Assembly (NCBI RefSeq): GCF_030295975.1
Contig: NZ_AP027364.1
Span: 4,154,001-4,218,000, forward strand
Source: Thalassotalea atypica
Lineage (GTDB): Bacteria; Pseudomonadota; Gammaproteobacteria; Enterobacterales; Alteromonadaceae
Direction: 5' to 3'
Length of the DNA stretch: 64,000 nt
The notes below the pieces were generated by a model. It worked only from the letters and a program-made list of their open reading frames with translations. It was not told the DNA's origin and did not search any database. Position 1 is the stretch's first letter. Every line of letters begins with the position of its first letter. Positions 16,545-25,981 of this stretch are shown here, piece after piece. Position numbers and translations under genes: made by a program.

Positions 16545-18119
16545 TTAAATAGCACTGAAGCCATAAGCTCTTATTTTATTGAGTAATTCTCTATTGCTGG
16601 GCAAATTCGTTACGGCTTGCTCAACCATCTTTCTATTTTGGCTAAAATGCTTTTCAGCTGCCGACCAATCATCTAAGTGTCGACCCGTGCTGTAGTTTGT
16701 CTTAAAGCCCATACCGTATAACACGTACTGATAACTCGCTGCCGGAAAGACTTCATTGTTACTGGTAAAATCATAGTCTTGAGGCGAACGATGCTGCCAA
16801 AGCGCCATCATGTCTTTCAAGCTTTGTGGTATCGTTGCAGGGTCTCGATTATCTGTCCAAAATGCATTATCGGTTCGTCTACTTAAAATGTAATGCAGTT
16901 TTAAGAAATCTATAATTTTGTCCCAACGGTACAAAAAGGTTTCATTAAAGCGCTTAGCAACAATGTCCATGGTGCCTCGGTTAGCGGGAAGTTGCTCGCT
17001 GATCATTTGTGCTGATAATTCAACGAGAACCAGTGCAGATGCTTCAAGCGGCTCTAAGAATCCGGCGGACAATCCAACAGCGACACAATTGTTTTGCCAA
17101 AATTTAGTGCGATGCCCACTTTTAATGGGGATTTTTCGAACACTTAAAGACTCAATGTCGTCACCTACGTAGTCTGCTAGTACTTGGCGAGCCCGTGCTT
17201 CGCTGCTGTGACGACTCGAGTAGACATAGCCGACACCGCGGCGATTTTGCAAACCAATATCCCATACCCAACCGGCCTCTTGTCCTGTTGATATTGTGTG
17301 AGAAGCAATCGCTTCTTCTTCATTTTTATAAGGTACTTGCACCGCTAAAGCGGTATCTATAAAGAGTACGTCGTCACATGATTTAAAATCTACTTGATAG
17401 TGCTTTCCCAAAAGCATTGATGAAAAGCCGGTGCAATCGACAAACAGATCACCTGTAATATCGCCATGCGACTTGCTCGATACGCTTTCAATATCACCAT
17501 TTGCCTTACTGTTTACTTTAGTTACGTCATCCAATATGTGTTGCACACCCAATTGTTCAGTGCAGTGCTTTTGCAGAAAAATACCGAATTTTGCAGAATC
17601 AAGGTGGTACGCATAGTTAGCGACCGCGCTAAATTCAGGTGTTCTTATCGTTTTAGGGGCTAAACCTTGCTCACAAATTGCCTCCTGGAAGCATACTTGA
17701 GCTGAAAAAGACGGATGTTCCTCCGCCGATTGTTGATGCCAATAGCCAGCCATATCGACTTTGCCAAACCCTTGCGGCAGTACTAACGGGTGATAGTAAA
17801 AGTCGTCATCACTGCCATCAACCCACTGAGCAAATTTAGCACCTTGCTTAAAACTTGCATCGCAAGCACGTATAAAATCTGTTTCACTGATACCCAAGGC
17901 GATTAATGTGCTACGCATGGTGGGCCACGTACCTTCACCAACACCTACCGCTGGAATGTTAGGAGATTCGATGAGTATGATATTTAGGCCACTGTTTTCT
18001 TTAGCTTTATGCTCTGCGGCCAAGCGCCCAGCTGTCAACCAGCCAGCAATACCTCCACCGACAACGACGACAGTATTAATACCGCTTTGCTGACTTGAGT
18101 CTTGTTTTGCTTGATTCAT
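16545..18119 (-). CDS. Flavin-dependent halogenase of the tryptophan-halogenase family
   Basis: A 524-residue FADH2-dependent halogenase-like enzyme. It has an N-terminal dinucleotide-binding motif GGGIAGW, the family segment GVGEGTWPT, the catalytic-Lys region ACDASFKQGAKF (Lys91), and EPLEA at about 356-360 holding the conserved Glu. The WxWxIP motif reads WVWDIG, with the Pro replaced. The same change is recalled, not searched, in TonB-locus halogenases such as BrvH that act on indole. The frame extends to a TTG at 18167, but that lies inside a 12-bp hairpin. The ATG at 18119, preceded by AGGG, is preferred. The natural substrate cannot be read from sequence. Confidence 0.88.
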   Translation of the reverse strand: MNQAKQDSSQQSGINTVVVVGGGIAGWLTAGRLAAEHKAKENSGLNIILIESPNIPAVGVGEGTWPTMRSTLIALGISETDFIRACDASFKQGAKFAQWVDGSDDDFYYHPLVLPQGFGKVDMAGYWHQQSAEEHPSFSAQVCFQEAICEQGLAPKTIRTPEFSAVANYAYHLDSAKFGIFLQKHCTEQLGVQHILDDVTKVNSKANGDIESVSSKSHGDITGDLFVDCTGFSSMLLGKHYQVDFKSCDDVLFIDTALAVQVPYKNEEEAIASHTISTGQEAGWVWDIGLQNRRGVGYVYSSRHSSEARARQVLADYVGDDIESLSVRKIPIKSGHRTKFWQNNCVAVGLSAGFLEPLEASALVLVELSAQMISEQLPANRGTMDIVAKRFNETFLYRWDKIIDFLKLHYILSRRTDNAFWTDNRDPATIPQSLKDMMALWQHRSPQDYDFTSNNEVFPAASYQYVLYGMGFKTNYSTGRHLDDWSAAEKHFSQNRKMVEQAVTNLPSNRELLNKIRAYGFSAI

Positions 18120-18158
18120 GGTGAAGGTACCCTGACTTTTCATTGTTGTTGTATTCTG

Positions 18159-18187
18159 AGGCTTCAACCAACCATTGGTTGAAGCCT
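18159..18187 (-). terminator. Intercistronic hairpin between TonB receptor and halogenase genes
   Basis: AGGCTTCAACCA (18159-18170) and TGGTTGAAGCCT (18176-18187): a perfect 12-bp stem with a 5-nt loop, 32 nt after the receptor stop codon. No T run follows. It probably sets unequal expression (partial termination or RNA stabilisation) between receptor and downstream genes. Confidence 0.65.
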
Positions 18188-18218
18188 ATTGTCTAACTTA
18201 AGGACATCCTAACGACGG

Positions 18219-21200
18219 TTAGAATGTACCTCGAATACCGACCGCAAATCGTCGACCACTGTCTTCAATCAACAAAAGTTGATTAGAAAAGCGACCGCGC
18301 TTATGCACGTATTCTTCAGTTAAGTTAATGCCTTCAAAAAATACTGAGACATTTTCCGTCACATCATAGCTACCGCTAGCATCAAGCTGAGCATAATCTT
18401 CTACGATGGTCACGCCGTCGCCGTTTGATTGCGTTAGTGATTGCAAGAATGTGTCTCGCCAATTCCATGCAATACGTGCTTGGAATGGTCCTTTTTCATA
18501 AAACCCAACCAGATTTAGTGAATCACTGAGCCCCGTTAACGCAAATACTTGCGTAATATCGGCGGCATCTAATTCCGCATCACTATCAACTAGCGTTGCG
18601 TTGGCCATAACGCCAAAGCCACTCTCATTAAAGGTGTGTTGAAGTGCAAGTTCCCAACCATCAACAATGGCTGACTCACCATTATTAGGTAGCGTATTAG
18701 TAAACGTAGCAACACCGTCTTCTGAATCAGGAGCACTTGGATCTGAGCCTGTCGAAGGGTCAGTCAATAACGAACCGTCATCAAGTTCGAACGTTTTACT
18801 TTCTTGTGAGTTAACAATAAAGTTCGACACATTCTTTCTGAAATAGCCTACTGACATATAGCTTGCATCATCGTAGTACCATTCAAGTGACAGATCTAAA
18901 TTGTCAGATGTAAACGGCTCTAATGCGGGATTACCACTGGTTGAAGTTAAGTCGCCACCTTGTCGCGTGGTACCAATAACGGTAACCGGAGACATGCTGC
19001 TCAGTGTAGGACGCGTCATAGTTTGCGAAGCCGCAAGACGAGCAACAACATTATCTGTCACATCTAAACGAACGCTAATGTTAGGTAATACTGCTTCATA
19101 ATCAGATTTTTGCTTAATCGACTGAGCACCACCAAATTGGGCAAGCATTTCTGTTTCATCTAATATGGTTAAGCCAGTAACCGGTGCATCAGTACCATCT
19201 ACCTCTACTTCGGTATCTTCGTAGCGAACACCAGCAGTAGTAGAAATCGGCATACCAGCAAGTTCACCTTCAAAATCTAACTCGAGATAAAGCGATAAAG
19301 TTTCTTCAGTAATTTCGAACGATTTATTACGTTTTTCAGCATCAAAACTAATAGGGTTACCTTGCGACGCCGCATATTGTTCAAGAAATGCAAAATTGGC
19401 TTCACCGTTGTGAGCTAACCAAGACGTTGGCATACGACCACTGCCACTAACATCACTTAAAAAGTCACTGCCTGCGTTAAACACATATTGCGAGAAACCA
19501 TCCATATTTGGTGCATCGGGGTAACCACAAAAAGCACAGTGAATACCTTGCCCTTCATTGTCCCAACGATCCATACTTTTTGTTTCAGACGAATACATGG
19601 CACCAAACTTAACCGCTACAAGTCCGGCATCACCGTCTTCAAGCCACGTACCATCCCAGCGAAATTGATCGATTTCATCTTCGACAGCCCAACCACGACG
19701 CAACATTACATGGGCGCGACTGTTAGCAGGATCTAGGTGGTCAGATACACCTGCAGCTGCAATATTAGGATCATAAGCAACACCATCAATTTCTTGCTGG
19801 CCACTATAAATTGCTGGATTAGCGCTAGCAAATTCACTTGCTAAAGGCAGGGTATTATCGTCAACTTGGAATCGCACACGATTGGCGTAGCCGATCAGCG
19901 ATAATTGATCACCTCGGCCGTTATTGGCTTCACGTTCAGCCTTGGAATGACTTAAATCAAAGGTCATGTTCAAGTTGTCATTAACGTCCCAGTCAAAATT
20001 TAAACCAAATGAGCTAGTGTCCGTTAAGCGATCGAACTTCTTCGCATGCATATCAGTTGCTAAACCGACTTCTTGGTATAAATCGATTACAGTACCGTTT
20101 TCATCAACGGTTGCACCAGCCGCATCACCAAAGCCTTCAATGTTTGGCGCTGTAAACCAATGACCATAGGAAGTGGTATCTGCCTCAACATCGAAATCTG
20201 AATAAAGTGCATCCGCCGTAACAATCAAGTTATCAGACGGGGCATATTGCAAGACAAGATTAACGTTAGTTCTTGTCCGCTCTTCTGTCGTTACTTTGTG
20301 ATCATAATTGCGAGGAGAAAATATATTGCCCGAATACGCTTGTCCACTTTCTGTTTGTGGGTTAGGCACGCCAACGTTTTCCAACCAACCATCCATTTGG
20401 GCTTGGTTTAAACGTGTTTCACGTTCTTGATGAGATACAGCAAAAAGTACCCCTAAAGTATCGTCATTAAAGGTATTACTAATAAGTCCCGATACTTGTG
20501 GCGTGGTTTCTTCACTGTTTTCGTCGTAAATCCCTTTGACGCTGCCAGCGACCTTAAAGCCACCAATGGCAAATGGACGCGCGGTATTGACGTTAATCGT
20601 TGAGCCAATGCCACCTGATTGCATGGTCGCCGTAGACGTTTTATGTACATCTAGGCTTTTTACTAATTCCGAGGCAATGGTATCGAAACTAAACGCACGA
20701 CTTTGATTTTCCGAGGCAATTTGCCGACCATTGACCAGTACCGTATTAAACTGAGGGCCAAAGCCACGTACCGTAATTAACTGACCTTCACCACCGGAAC
20801 GGTCAATCGACACACCACTGATACGCTGCAACGATTCGGCTAAATTAGTATCTGGAAATTTACCAATATCTTCTGCAGAAATGGAATCTACCACACCGCC
20901 TGCTTCTCGTTTAGCATCCATCGCTCTGCCAAGGGCGCCACGAATACCTCTTATTTCTATCACTTCTACTTCTTTTACTTCACTTTCAGCTTCTGCGATT
21001 GCTGACGTTGCCGTCATCGTACTAAGTACTGCTAGTACGGCACTTGAAACTTTGTTTTTTTTATAAGTCGCCATGTTATTTTGTCTCTCAAAACTTGGAT
21101 CTACCAAGATAGATAACTGCCCACTTTCGCTTATTTCTGTTTTCAGGCCAGTATCCTTCAGCAGCATGTTTAATGCGTTTAAGACGGTATACTCCCCCGA

Positions 21201-21530
21201 TATTTTGTTGGTCTGTTTTCCTTCGATTTTGTCGAGTGGAAACAGCAACGTAATATCAGCCTGTTCAGCAAAACTAATAAGCGACAAGTCGGCCCTTTGT
21301 CTTGGAATATTGAAAGTCGCTTTATCAGATTTCTCTGCAGCCATCCCCCAGGTTGATAAACTGAACATCAACACAGCGCAGGCTATTTTTGTGCGCATTT
21401 TCTTCAATTCCATATGTACGAATTTTCGCCATACATAAAACAAAGACGACTGTTGTTTTATTTTCCTCCATAGAAATTTAGAAATTGTTTTAAACAATTT
21501 TTTAAGGTCAAAAGTAGTAAGTGATTTCAT
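18219..21530 (-). CDS. TonB-dependent transducer with STN signalling domain
   Basis: A 1103-residue outer-membrane receptor. A signal sequence (about 45-65), then an STN domain (about 72-145, FNIPRQRADLSLISFAEQADITLLFPLD). Then, unusually, a second signal-like segment (residues 153-182). A TonB box (VEVIEIRG, 187-194), plug (about 205-315, ISGVSIDRSGGEGQLITVRG) and beta-barrel follow, ending in Phe. STN domains pass ligand occupancy to a FecR-type anti-sigma factor, and fecI/fecR homologues lie divergently 417 nt away. The ATG at 21530 has AAAGG 6 nt upstream; ATGs at 21413 and 21398 would give a more normal signal peptide. Ligand unknown; a carbohydrate or aromatic compound is plausible. Confidence 0.92.
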   Translation of the reverse strand: MKSLTTFDLKKLFKTISKFLWRKIKQQSSLFYVWRKFVHMELKKMRTKIACAVLMFSLSTWGMAAEKSDKATFNIPRQRADLSLISFAEQADITLLFPLDKIEGKQTNKISGEYTVLNALNMLLKDTGLKTEISESGQLSILVDPSFERQNNMATYKKNKVSSAVLAVLSTMTATSAIAEAESEVKEVEVIEIRGIRGALGRAMDAKREAGGVVDSISAEDIGKFPDTNLAESLQRISGVSIDRSGGEGQLITVRGFGPQFNTVLVNGRQIASENQSRAFSFDTIASELVKSLDVHKTSTATMQSGGIGSTINVNTARPFAIGGFKVAGSVKGIYDENSEETTPQVSGLISNTFNDDTLGVLFAVSHQERETRLNQAQMDGWLENVGVPNPQTESGQAYSGNIFSPRNYDHKVTTEERTRTNVNLVLQYAPSDNLIVTADALYSDFDVEADTTSYGHWFTAPNIEGFGDAAGATVDENGTVIDLYQEVGLATDMHAKKFDRLTDTSSFGLNFDWDVNDNLNMTFDLSHSKAEREANNGRGDQLSLIGYANRVRFQVDDNTLPLASEFASANPAIYSGQQEIDGVAYDPNIAAAGVSDHLDPANSRAHVMLRRGWAVEDEIDQFRWDGTWLEDGDAGLVAVKFGAMYSSETKSMDRWDNEGQGIHCAFCGYPDAPNMDGFSQYVFNAGSDFLSDVSGSGRMPTSWLAHNGEANFAFLEQYAASQGNPISFDAEKRNKSFEITEETLSLYLELDFEGELAGMPISTTAGVRYEDTEVEVDGTDAPVTGLTILDETEMLAQFGGAQSIKQKSDYEAVLPNISVRLDVTDNVVARLAASQTMTRPTLSSMSPVTVIGTTRQGGDLTSTSGNPALEPFTSDNLDLSLEWYYDDASYMSVGYFRKNVSNFIVNSQESKTFELDDGSLLTDPSTGSDPSAPDSEDGVATFTNTLPNNGESAIVDGWELALQHTFNESGFGVMANATLVDSDAELDAADITQVFALTGLSDSLNLVGFYEKGPFQARIAWNWRDTFLQSLTQSNGDGVTIVEDYAQLDASGSYDVTENVSVFFEGINLTEEYVHKRGRFSNQLLLIEDSGRRFAVGIRGTF

Positions 21531-21947
21531 TAATGCCTTTATTCTTTTATTTATAGCATTGAGAGTTTTAATTCGTTCATAGCTTAACTTAACGACTTTA
21601 ACTATTTGTTATTAAATGATTTATTTTAATTCAATTGTATAAATCAAGAATTGAAATTGGTCGCTATATGCTGTTATCTATTAAAAACCATATTACATTT
21701 CTTACGATGATTACAAGTGATTACAACATAACTGACGAGAGTTAGTGTGGATAAAATATGTCCAAAGTTCTAAGGTTATTGACGAAGGTTACTTGCCATT
21801 ATTGAATGTAAAAAATATTTAGTGAAACCAATAGCGGATTTTAGTTGGTGGTTCGTCTTTACTGTATTCGGGTTAAATTCATCACAGTATTGCTGAAACA
21901 AAGTTGGCGATCAGCAAATAATAAAAAAGAGTTTTGAGCAAAACAAA
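21531..21947. other. Divergent intergenic region between TonB receptor and fecI-like gene
   Basis: 417 nt, AT-rich, with no credible reading frame. It must carry the divergent promoters of the receptor operon and the sigma/anti-sigma pair. I could not identify a convincing ECF promoter or operator by eye. Confidence 0.5.
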
Positions 21948-22520
21948 ATGGCGAATGAAACATTGTTTTATAAAATCTATCTAGCATCTAGGCAGGGCAT
22001 TTCTCGGGTCGTATCTCGCATTGTACCTCCTCATGAAATCGAAGATATTGTACAAGAAACCTATGTGCGAATTTGCCAGATTGAAAACAAAGAACACATT
22101 AGTTCGCCCAAGTCGTTTATGTTTAAAACGGCTAAGAACCTTGCATTGGACTATCAAAAACAGGCCAACGTAAGGTTAGTTGATGGTGTGAATGACATTC
22201 AAGCGCTTGAATTGATGTTTGACGAGCAATACAAAGACGAGATGTTTGAGCGTGCACAGTCAAATAGCGAGTTTGCCCATTTTTGTGAAGCGGTTAGACA
22301 ATTACCCATCCAATGTCGAAAAGTGTTTATTTTAAAGAAAGTGTACGGTTATTCGCAGCGTGAAATAGCTGAACAACTACAAATTAGTGAAAGTACTGTG
22401 GAAAAACATATATCAACAGGCATGAAAAAATGCACCTTATCTATGCGTAGTGTCCAAGCAGAGTCGACGACAGAAAGATTTGATGCTGCACCGAAAAAAG
22501 TACAAGGAGATGAAGCATGA
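21948..22520 (+). CDS. ECF sigma factor, FecI-like
   Basis: A 190-residue sigma-70 family factor. Region 2 is present (VVSRIVPPHEIEDIVQETYVRICQ, with SPKSFMFKTAKNLALDY). Region 4 is a helix-turn-helix (LPIQCRKVFILKKVYGYSQREIAEQLQISESTVEKHI). FecI-type factors direct transcription of TonB transporter genes when released by their FecR partner. The stop overlaps the next start (ATGA, 4 nt), and the divergent STN receptor completes a surface-signalling trio. Target promoters are probably the receptor operon (inference). Confidence 0.93.
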   Translation: MANETLFYKIYLASRQGISRVVSRIVPPHEIEDIVQETYVRICQIENKEHISSPKSFMFKTAKNLALDYQKQANVRLVDGVNDIQALELMFDEQYKDEMFERAQSNSEFAHFCEAVRQLPIQCRKVFILKKVYGYSQREIAEQLQISESTVEKHISTGMKKCTLSMRSVQAESTTERFDAAPKKVQGDEA

Positions 22521-23596
22521 GTAATATTCATCAACTCCCTAATCAATATTCTAAAGCTAATGAAGAGATGCGCGTTGAACATGCCAGTGACTGGATTGCT
22601 AAACTCGATCGTGGTTTGAGTAATGACGAAAAAAGTGCACTTCAACAATGGTTAGCCGCTCATCCTAAAAATACTAAAGTGTTATTAGAAGTCGCTAATT
22701 TGTGGGATAAAATGGACGATTTAAGCCGTTTATCAGATCTCTTCCCACAACCAGTGGTTAGACAACATAAACGCACACCTTGGCTTACGGCTATAGCAGC
22801 AACCGTAGTACTGGCTGTCACTGTGGGTCTATTACAATTTAGCGACAGCTACTTTCCTTTCGGTAAAAATGCGCCAAACGGCGTTATCGCTATACAAGCA
22901 AATTATCAAACAGGGATTGGCGAGAGTAATACCATTAATCTGCCTGACAAAAGTACAATCGCACTCAATACCAATAGCTTTGTACAAGTTAAATATACCG
23001 AACATGCGCGTATTATAGAATTGCAGCGGGGCGAAATTCACATTGATGTCGCTCACGATAAGACACGCCCTTTAAGCGTAATTGCAGGTGGTAAAGTGAT
23101 CCAAGCGGTTGGCACTGCATTTAATGTTGAGGTACGAAATGAGTTGGTTGAACTTATAGTGACTGACGGCAAAGTACTTGTGGCTAAAACGCCTATTGCT
23201 CATGAAAATACAATAGAAGAAGCAATACGAAAGCTACCGCAATCGGCAATGGCTATTTCAAAAGGGGAAAAAGTTGATTTAACCATCTCCGGGCAACAAA
23301 CCAACACGGTCGTGAAGGTTAATGCCGTTGATATTGCCGCAAGTCTCTCTTGGCGAAATGGAAACCTAATCTTTAGAGGCGAATCATTAGCAGAGGCCAT
23401 GGCAGAAATCAGTCGTTATACCAATATTGAATTTGAGTTGGCGAATAACGAAGCACTGCAAAGCATTGAAGTTGCAGGTATGTTCAAAACTGGCGACGTC
23501 AATGGCCTATTGGAAGTGCTAGCTCGTAACTTTAATATCAGCCACGAAAGGATTGATGATCATAGAATTGTTCTTAACTATGCAGAACAAATTTAA
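22517..23596 (+). CDS. FecR-like anti-sigma regulator
   Basis: A 359-residue inner-membrane protein. The N-terminal DUF4880 cytoplasmic domain (ASDWIAKLDRGLSNDEKSAL, binds sigma) is followed by one membrane segment (about 91-110, WLTAIAATVVLAVTVGLL). The periplasmic FecR domain (about 130-235) and a C-terminal DUF4974/STN-like domain (SLAEAMAEISRYTNIEFEL) complete the classic FecR plan. It would receive the signal from the STN domain of the divergent TonB receptor across the periplasm. Translationally coupled to the sigma gene. Confidence 0.92.
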   Translation: MSNIHQLPNQYSKANEEMRVEHASDWIAKLDRGLSNDEKSALQQWLAAHPKNTKVLLEVANLWDKMDDLSRLSDLFPQPVVRQHKRTPWLTAIAATVVLAVTVGLLQFSDSYFPFGKNAPNGVIAIQANYQTGIGESNTINLPDKSTIALNTNSFVQVKYTEHARIIELQRGEIHIDVAHDKTRPLSVIAGGKVIQAVGTAFNVEVRNELVELIVTDGKVLVAKTPIAHENTIEEAIRKLPQSAMAISKGEKVDLTISGQQTNTVVKVNAVDIAASLSWRNGNLIFRGESLAEAMAEISRYTNIEFELANNEALQSIEVAGMFKTGDVNGLLEVLARNFNISHERIDDHRIVLNYAEQI

Positions 23597-23683
23597 TGAG
23601 TACTAGCGATTATGGAATACGTATTCAGCCGCTTGGTGCTTGTCACACACCGTTATAAACTCCCTTAGCTCGTATTGTGCAAA

Positions 23684-23705
23684 TCCCCATTGCTGATGCA
23701 TTGGG
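23684..23705 (+). terminator. Hairpin between fecR-like and symporter genes
   Basis: CCCCATTGC (23684-23692) with GCATTGGGG (23697-23705): a 9-bp stem with one T-T mismatch and a 4-nt loop, followed by TTTCCTTCC. It may end fecIR transcripts or attenuate the symporter gene that starts 60 nt later. Confidence 0.45.
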
Positions 23706-23764
23706 GTTTCCTTCCGGCGAGCATCTAAATCTAAGTAAGAACAATAATAAAAAGGTAATTTTCA

Positions 23765-25333
23765 ATGACGTTAAGTAGTATAGATTTAACCATATTTGTC
23801 TTTTACGTGATCGGGCTGCTAATTGCCGCACTTTGGATTTCACGTAATGAGAAAAATCATGAACGAAATACCGGTGATTATTTCCTCGCCAGCAAGTCAC
23901 TTCCGTGGTGGGCGATTGGCGCTTCTTTAATTGCTGCTAATATTTCAGCAGAGCAAATAATCGGCATGTCTGGCTCAGGCTATGCCATTGGTTTGGCCAT
24001 AGCTAGTTACGAATGGATGGCGGCAATAACATTATTGATTGTAGGAAAGTACTTCTTACCCATATTTTTAAAGCAAAAAATTTACTCAATGCCCCAGTTT
24101 TTAGAGCAACGTTTTGATGCTCGGGTTAAAACAGTCATGGCGATTTTCTGGCTGGGGGTTTATGTCTTCGTTAATTTATCCAGTATTTTATGGCTAGGTG
24201 GCTTAGCTATTGCCGCGATGACGGGTGTAGATATTGTTTTTGGTATGTTGTTCTTAGCACTGTTTTCTGTTGCCTATTCACTCTATGGTGGTTTAAAAGC
24301 TGTAGCTTTTACCGATATTATCCAAGTGGTTCTATTAGTACTAGGTGGTATTATTTTGTCTTATTTGGCGCTCGATAAAATAGGCCAAGGGCAGGGTGTT
24401 ATTGCCGGTTTTGAAAGTTTAGTGAATTTGGCTCCTGAAAAATTCGACATGATTTTATCTAAAGATAATCCTCACTACATGAGCCTACCGGGAATTTCTG
24501 TATTAGTCGGTGGTATGTGGGTGATGAACTTGTCGTATTGGGGCTTTAACCAATACATTATTCAGCGGGCATTGGCCGCGAAAAACATCAATGAGGCGCA
24601 TAAAGGTATTGTTTTCGCTGCATTCTTGAAATTACTTATGCCTATTATAGTCGTCTTACCCGGTATCGCTGCTGTGGTTCTGATTCCGAACTTAACAGCA
24701 CCCGATCAAGCCTATCCTCAGATGATGGCACTGATGCCAGTCGGTTTAAAAGGACTCATTTTTGCAGCACTAGTCGCTGCTATCATTTCGTCCGTTTCAT
24801 CGATGTCGAATAGTATATCAACCATATTTACCTTAGATATTTACCAACGTATCAAACCTAATAAATCGCAAACCCATTACGTTAACATTGGTCGTATGGC
24901 GAGTTTATTGGCTTTGTGCTTGGCATTATTGATAGCTAAACCGCTGCTGGGTCAGTTTGAACAAGCATTTCAATACATTCAAGAATTCACCGGCTTCTTT
25001 ACACCGGGTATAGTTGTTCTGTTTTTACTGGGTTTATTTTGGCCTAGAATGAACGCCAATGGCGCTTTAGGGGCCGCGTTAGGCTCAGCGGTATTTTCTT
25101 TGTTATTAAAAGTATTATGGCCGAGCTTGCCATTTATTGATCGTGTTGGGCTAGTGTTTTTAATATGCTTAGTTGTTGCGGTTGCGGTTTCATTATTCAT
25201 TCCCACTGCTCAAAAACACCCAGAACAAAGCGTAAACTTAGCAGAGATTGAGTTCACTACATCAACTACATTCAACACCGCAGCAATTGCCTTGACGATT
25301 ATTATTGCAGCGCTATACGTCACTTGGTGGTAA
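23765..25333 (+). CDS. Sodium/solute symporter, SGLT-like (SSS family)
   Basis: A 522-residue inner-membrane transporter with about 14 membrane segments. GDYFLASKSLPWWAIGASLIAANISAEQIIGMSGSGYAIG is the characteristic early part of sodium/sugar SSS symporters, and SYWGFNQYIIQRALAAKN is a second landmark. Length is normal. It follows the fecI/fecR genes on the same strand. Together with the TonB receptor it would give outer- and inner-membrane uptake of one compound, likely a sugar-like solute (inference). No glycoside hydrolase is nearby to name the substrate. Confidence 0.9.
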   Translation: MTLSSIDLTIFVFYVIGLLIAALWISRNEKNHERNTGDYFLASKSLPWWAIGASLIAANISAEQIIGMSGSGYAIGLAIASYEWMAAITLLIVGKYFLPIFLKQKIYSMPQFLEQRFDARVKTVMAIFWLGVYVFVNLSSILWLGGLAIAAMTGVDIVFGMLFLALFSVAYSLYGGLKAVAFTDIIQVVLLVLGGIILSYLALDKIGQGQGVIAGFESLVNLAPEKFDMILSKDNPHYMSLPGISVLVGGMWVMNLSYWGFNQYIIQRALAAKNINEAHKGIVFAAFLKLLMPIIVVLPGIAAVVLIPNLTAPDQAYPQMMALMPVGLKGLIFAALVAAIISSVSSMSNSISTIFTLDIYQRIKPNKSQTHYVNIGRMASLLALCLALLIAKPLLGQFEQAFQYIQEFTGFFTPGIVVLFLLGLFWPRMNANGALGAALGSAVFSLLLKVLWPSLPFIDRVGLVFLICLVVAVAVSLFIPTAQKHPEQSVNLAEIEFTTSTTFNTAAIALTIIIAALYVTWW

Positions 25334-25345
25334 CAATATAACCTC

Positions 25346-25380
25346 TAAACTTCAATGCCAATAAAAGGCATTGAAGTTTA
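25346..25380. terminator. Perfect 14-bp hairpin after the symporter gene
   Basis: TAAACTTCAATGCC (25346-25359) and GGCATTGAAGTTTA (25367-25380) with a 7-nt loop, 12 nt after the symporter stop. There is no T tract on the plus strand. It separates the symporter from nsrR. Confidence 0.65.
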
Positions 25381-25433
25381 GACCCGGCCGACATGAAACC
25401 AGTATCAAACTAAATCATTCCCTTTGCCACAAC

Positions 25434-25458
25434 AAAGATGTAAAATAAATACATCTTT
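25434..25458. promoter_or_regulatory. NsrR operator upstream of nsrR
   Basis: Perfect arms AAAGATGTA and TACATCTTT around AAATAAA. This matches the NsrR palindrome (AAGATGYATTT-type half sites) of gammaproteobacteria. It ends 9 nt before the nsrR start, so autoregulation by NO release is expected. Confidence 0.8.
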
Positions 25459-25467
25459 AGAGCGTTC

Positions 25468-25926
25468 ATGACAAAACATCGTATGCATATTACCAGGTAC
25501 ACCGACTATTCGTTACGCGTCTTAATTTATCTTGCAGTTAATAATGAGAAACTTGCAACGATTAATGACATTGCTACCAGCTATGACATTTCAAAAAATC
25601 ACTTAATGAAGATAGTTCAGCAACTGAACCTTAAAGGCTATGTGCTCGCGATCCGTGGAAAAAATGGCGGTATTAAGCTTAATAGACCGCCCAATGATAT
25701 CAACATTGGTGAGCTTGTTCGTGCGTTTGAAGATGAAACCAAATTAGTCGAATGTTTCGGTACAACAAATCAATGTGTAATAACACCAAGTTGCCAACTT
25801 AAAGGTATTTTTGCCAAAGCGTTAGAAAGTTTTTATGAAACGTTAGATGAGTATCATTTGGACGATTTAATTGGGCACAAACACGCGCCTGCCTTAAATG
25901 AGTTGCTTGCTGTAAAAGTGTTATAG
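25468..25926 (+). CDS. nsrR: NsrR, Rrf2-family nitric-oxide-sensing repressor
   Basis: A 152-residue Rrf2 protein. The N-terminal winged helix is MHITRYTDYSLRVLIYLAV, with recognition region YDISKNHLMKIVQQL. Three Cys (96, 103, 109; VECFGTTNQCVITPSCQL) can hold the NO-sensitive FeS cluster as in NsrR. Homology to E. coli NsrR begins at the internal ATG at 25483, so that start is possible; 25468 has a weak AGAG. A strong NsrR box precedes the gene and nnrS follows it, a typical regulon pairing. Confidence 0.9.
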   Translation: MTKHRMHITRYTDYSLRVLIYLAVNNEKLATINDIATSYDISKNHLMKIVQQLNLKGYVLAIRGKNGGIKLNRPPNDINIGELVRAFEDETKLVECFGTTNQCVITPSCQLKGIFAKALESFYETLDEYHLDDLIGHKHAPALNELLAVKVL

Positions 25927-25981
25927 CCCAGCACCACAACTTCATTTACATACCCACTTTGGAATTTTCGAGATTATCAAC

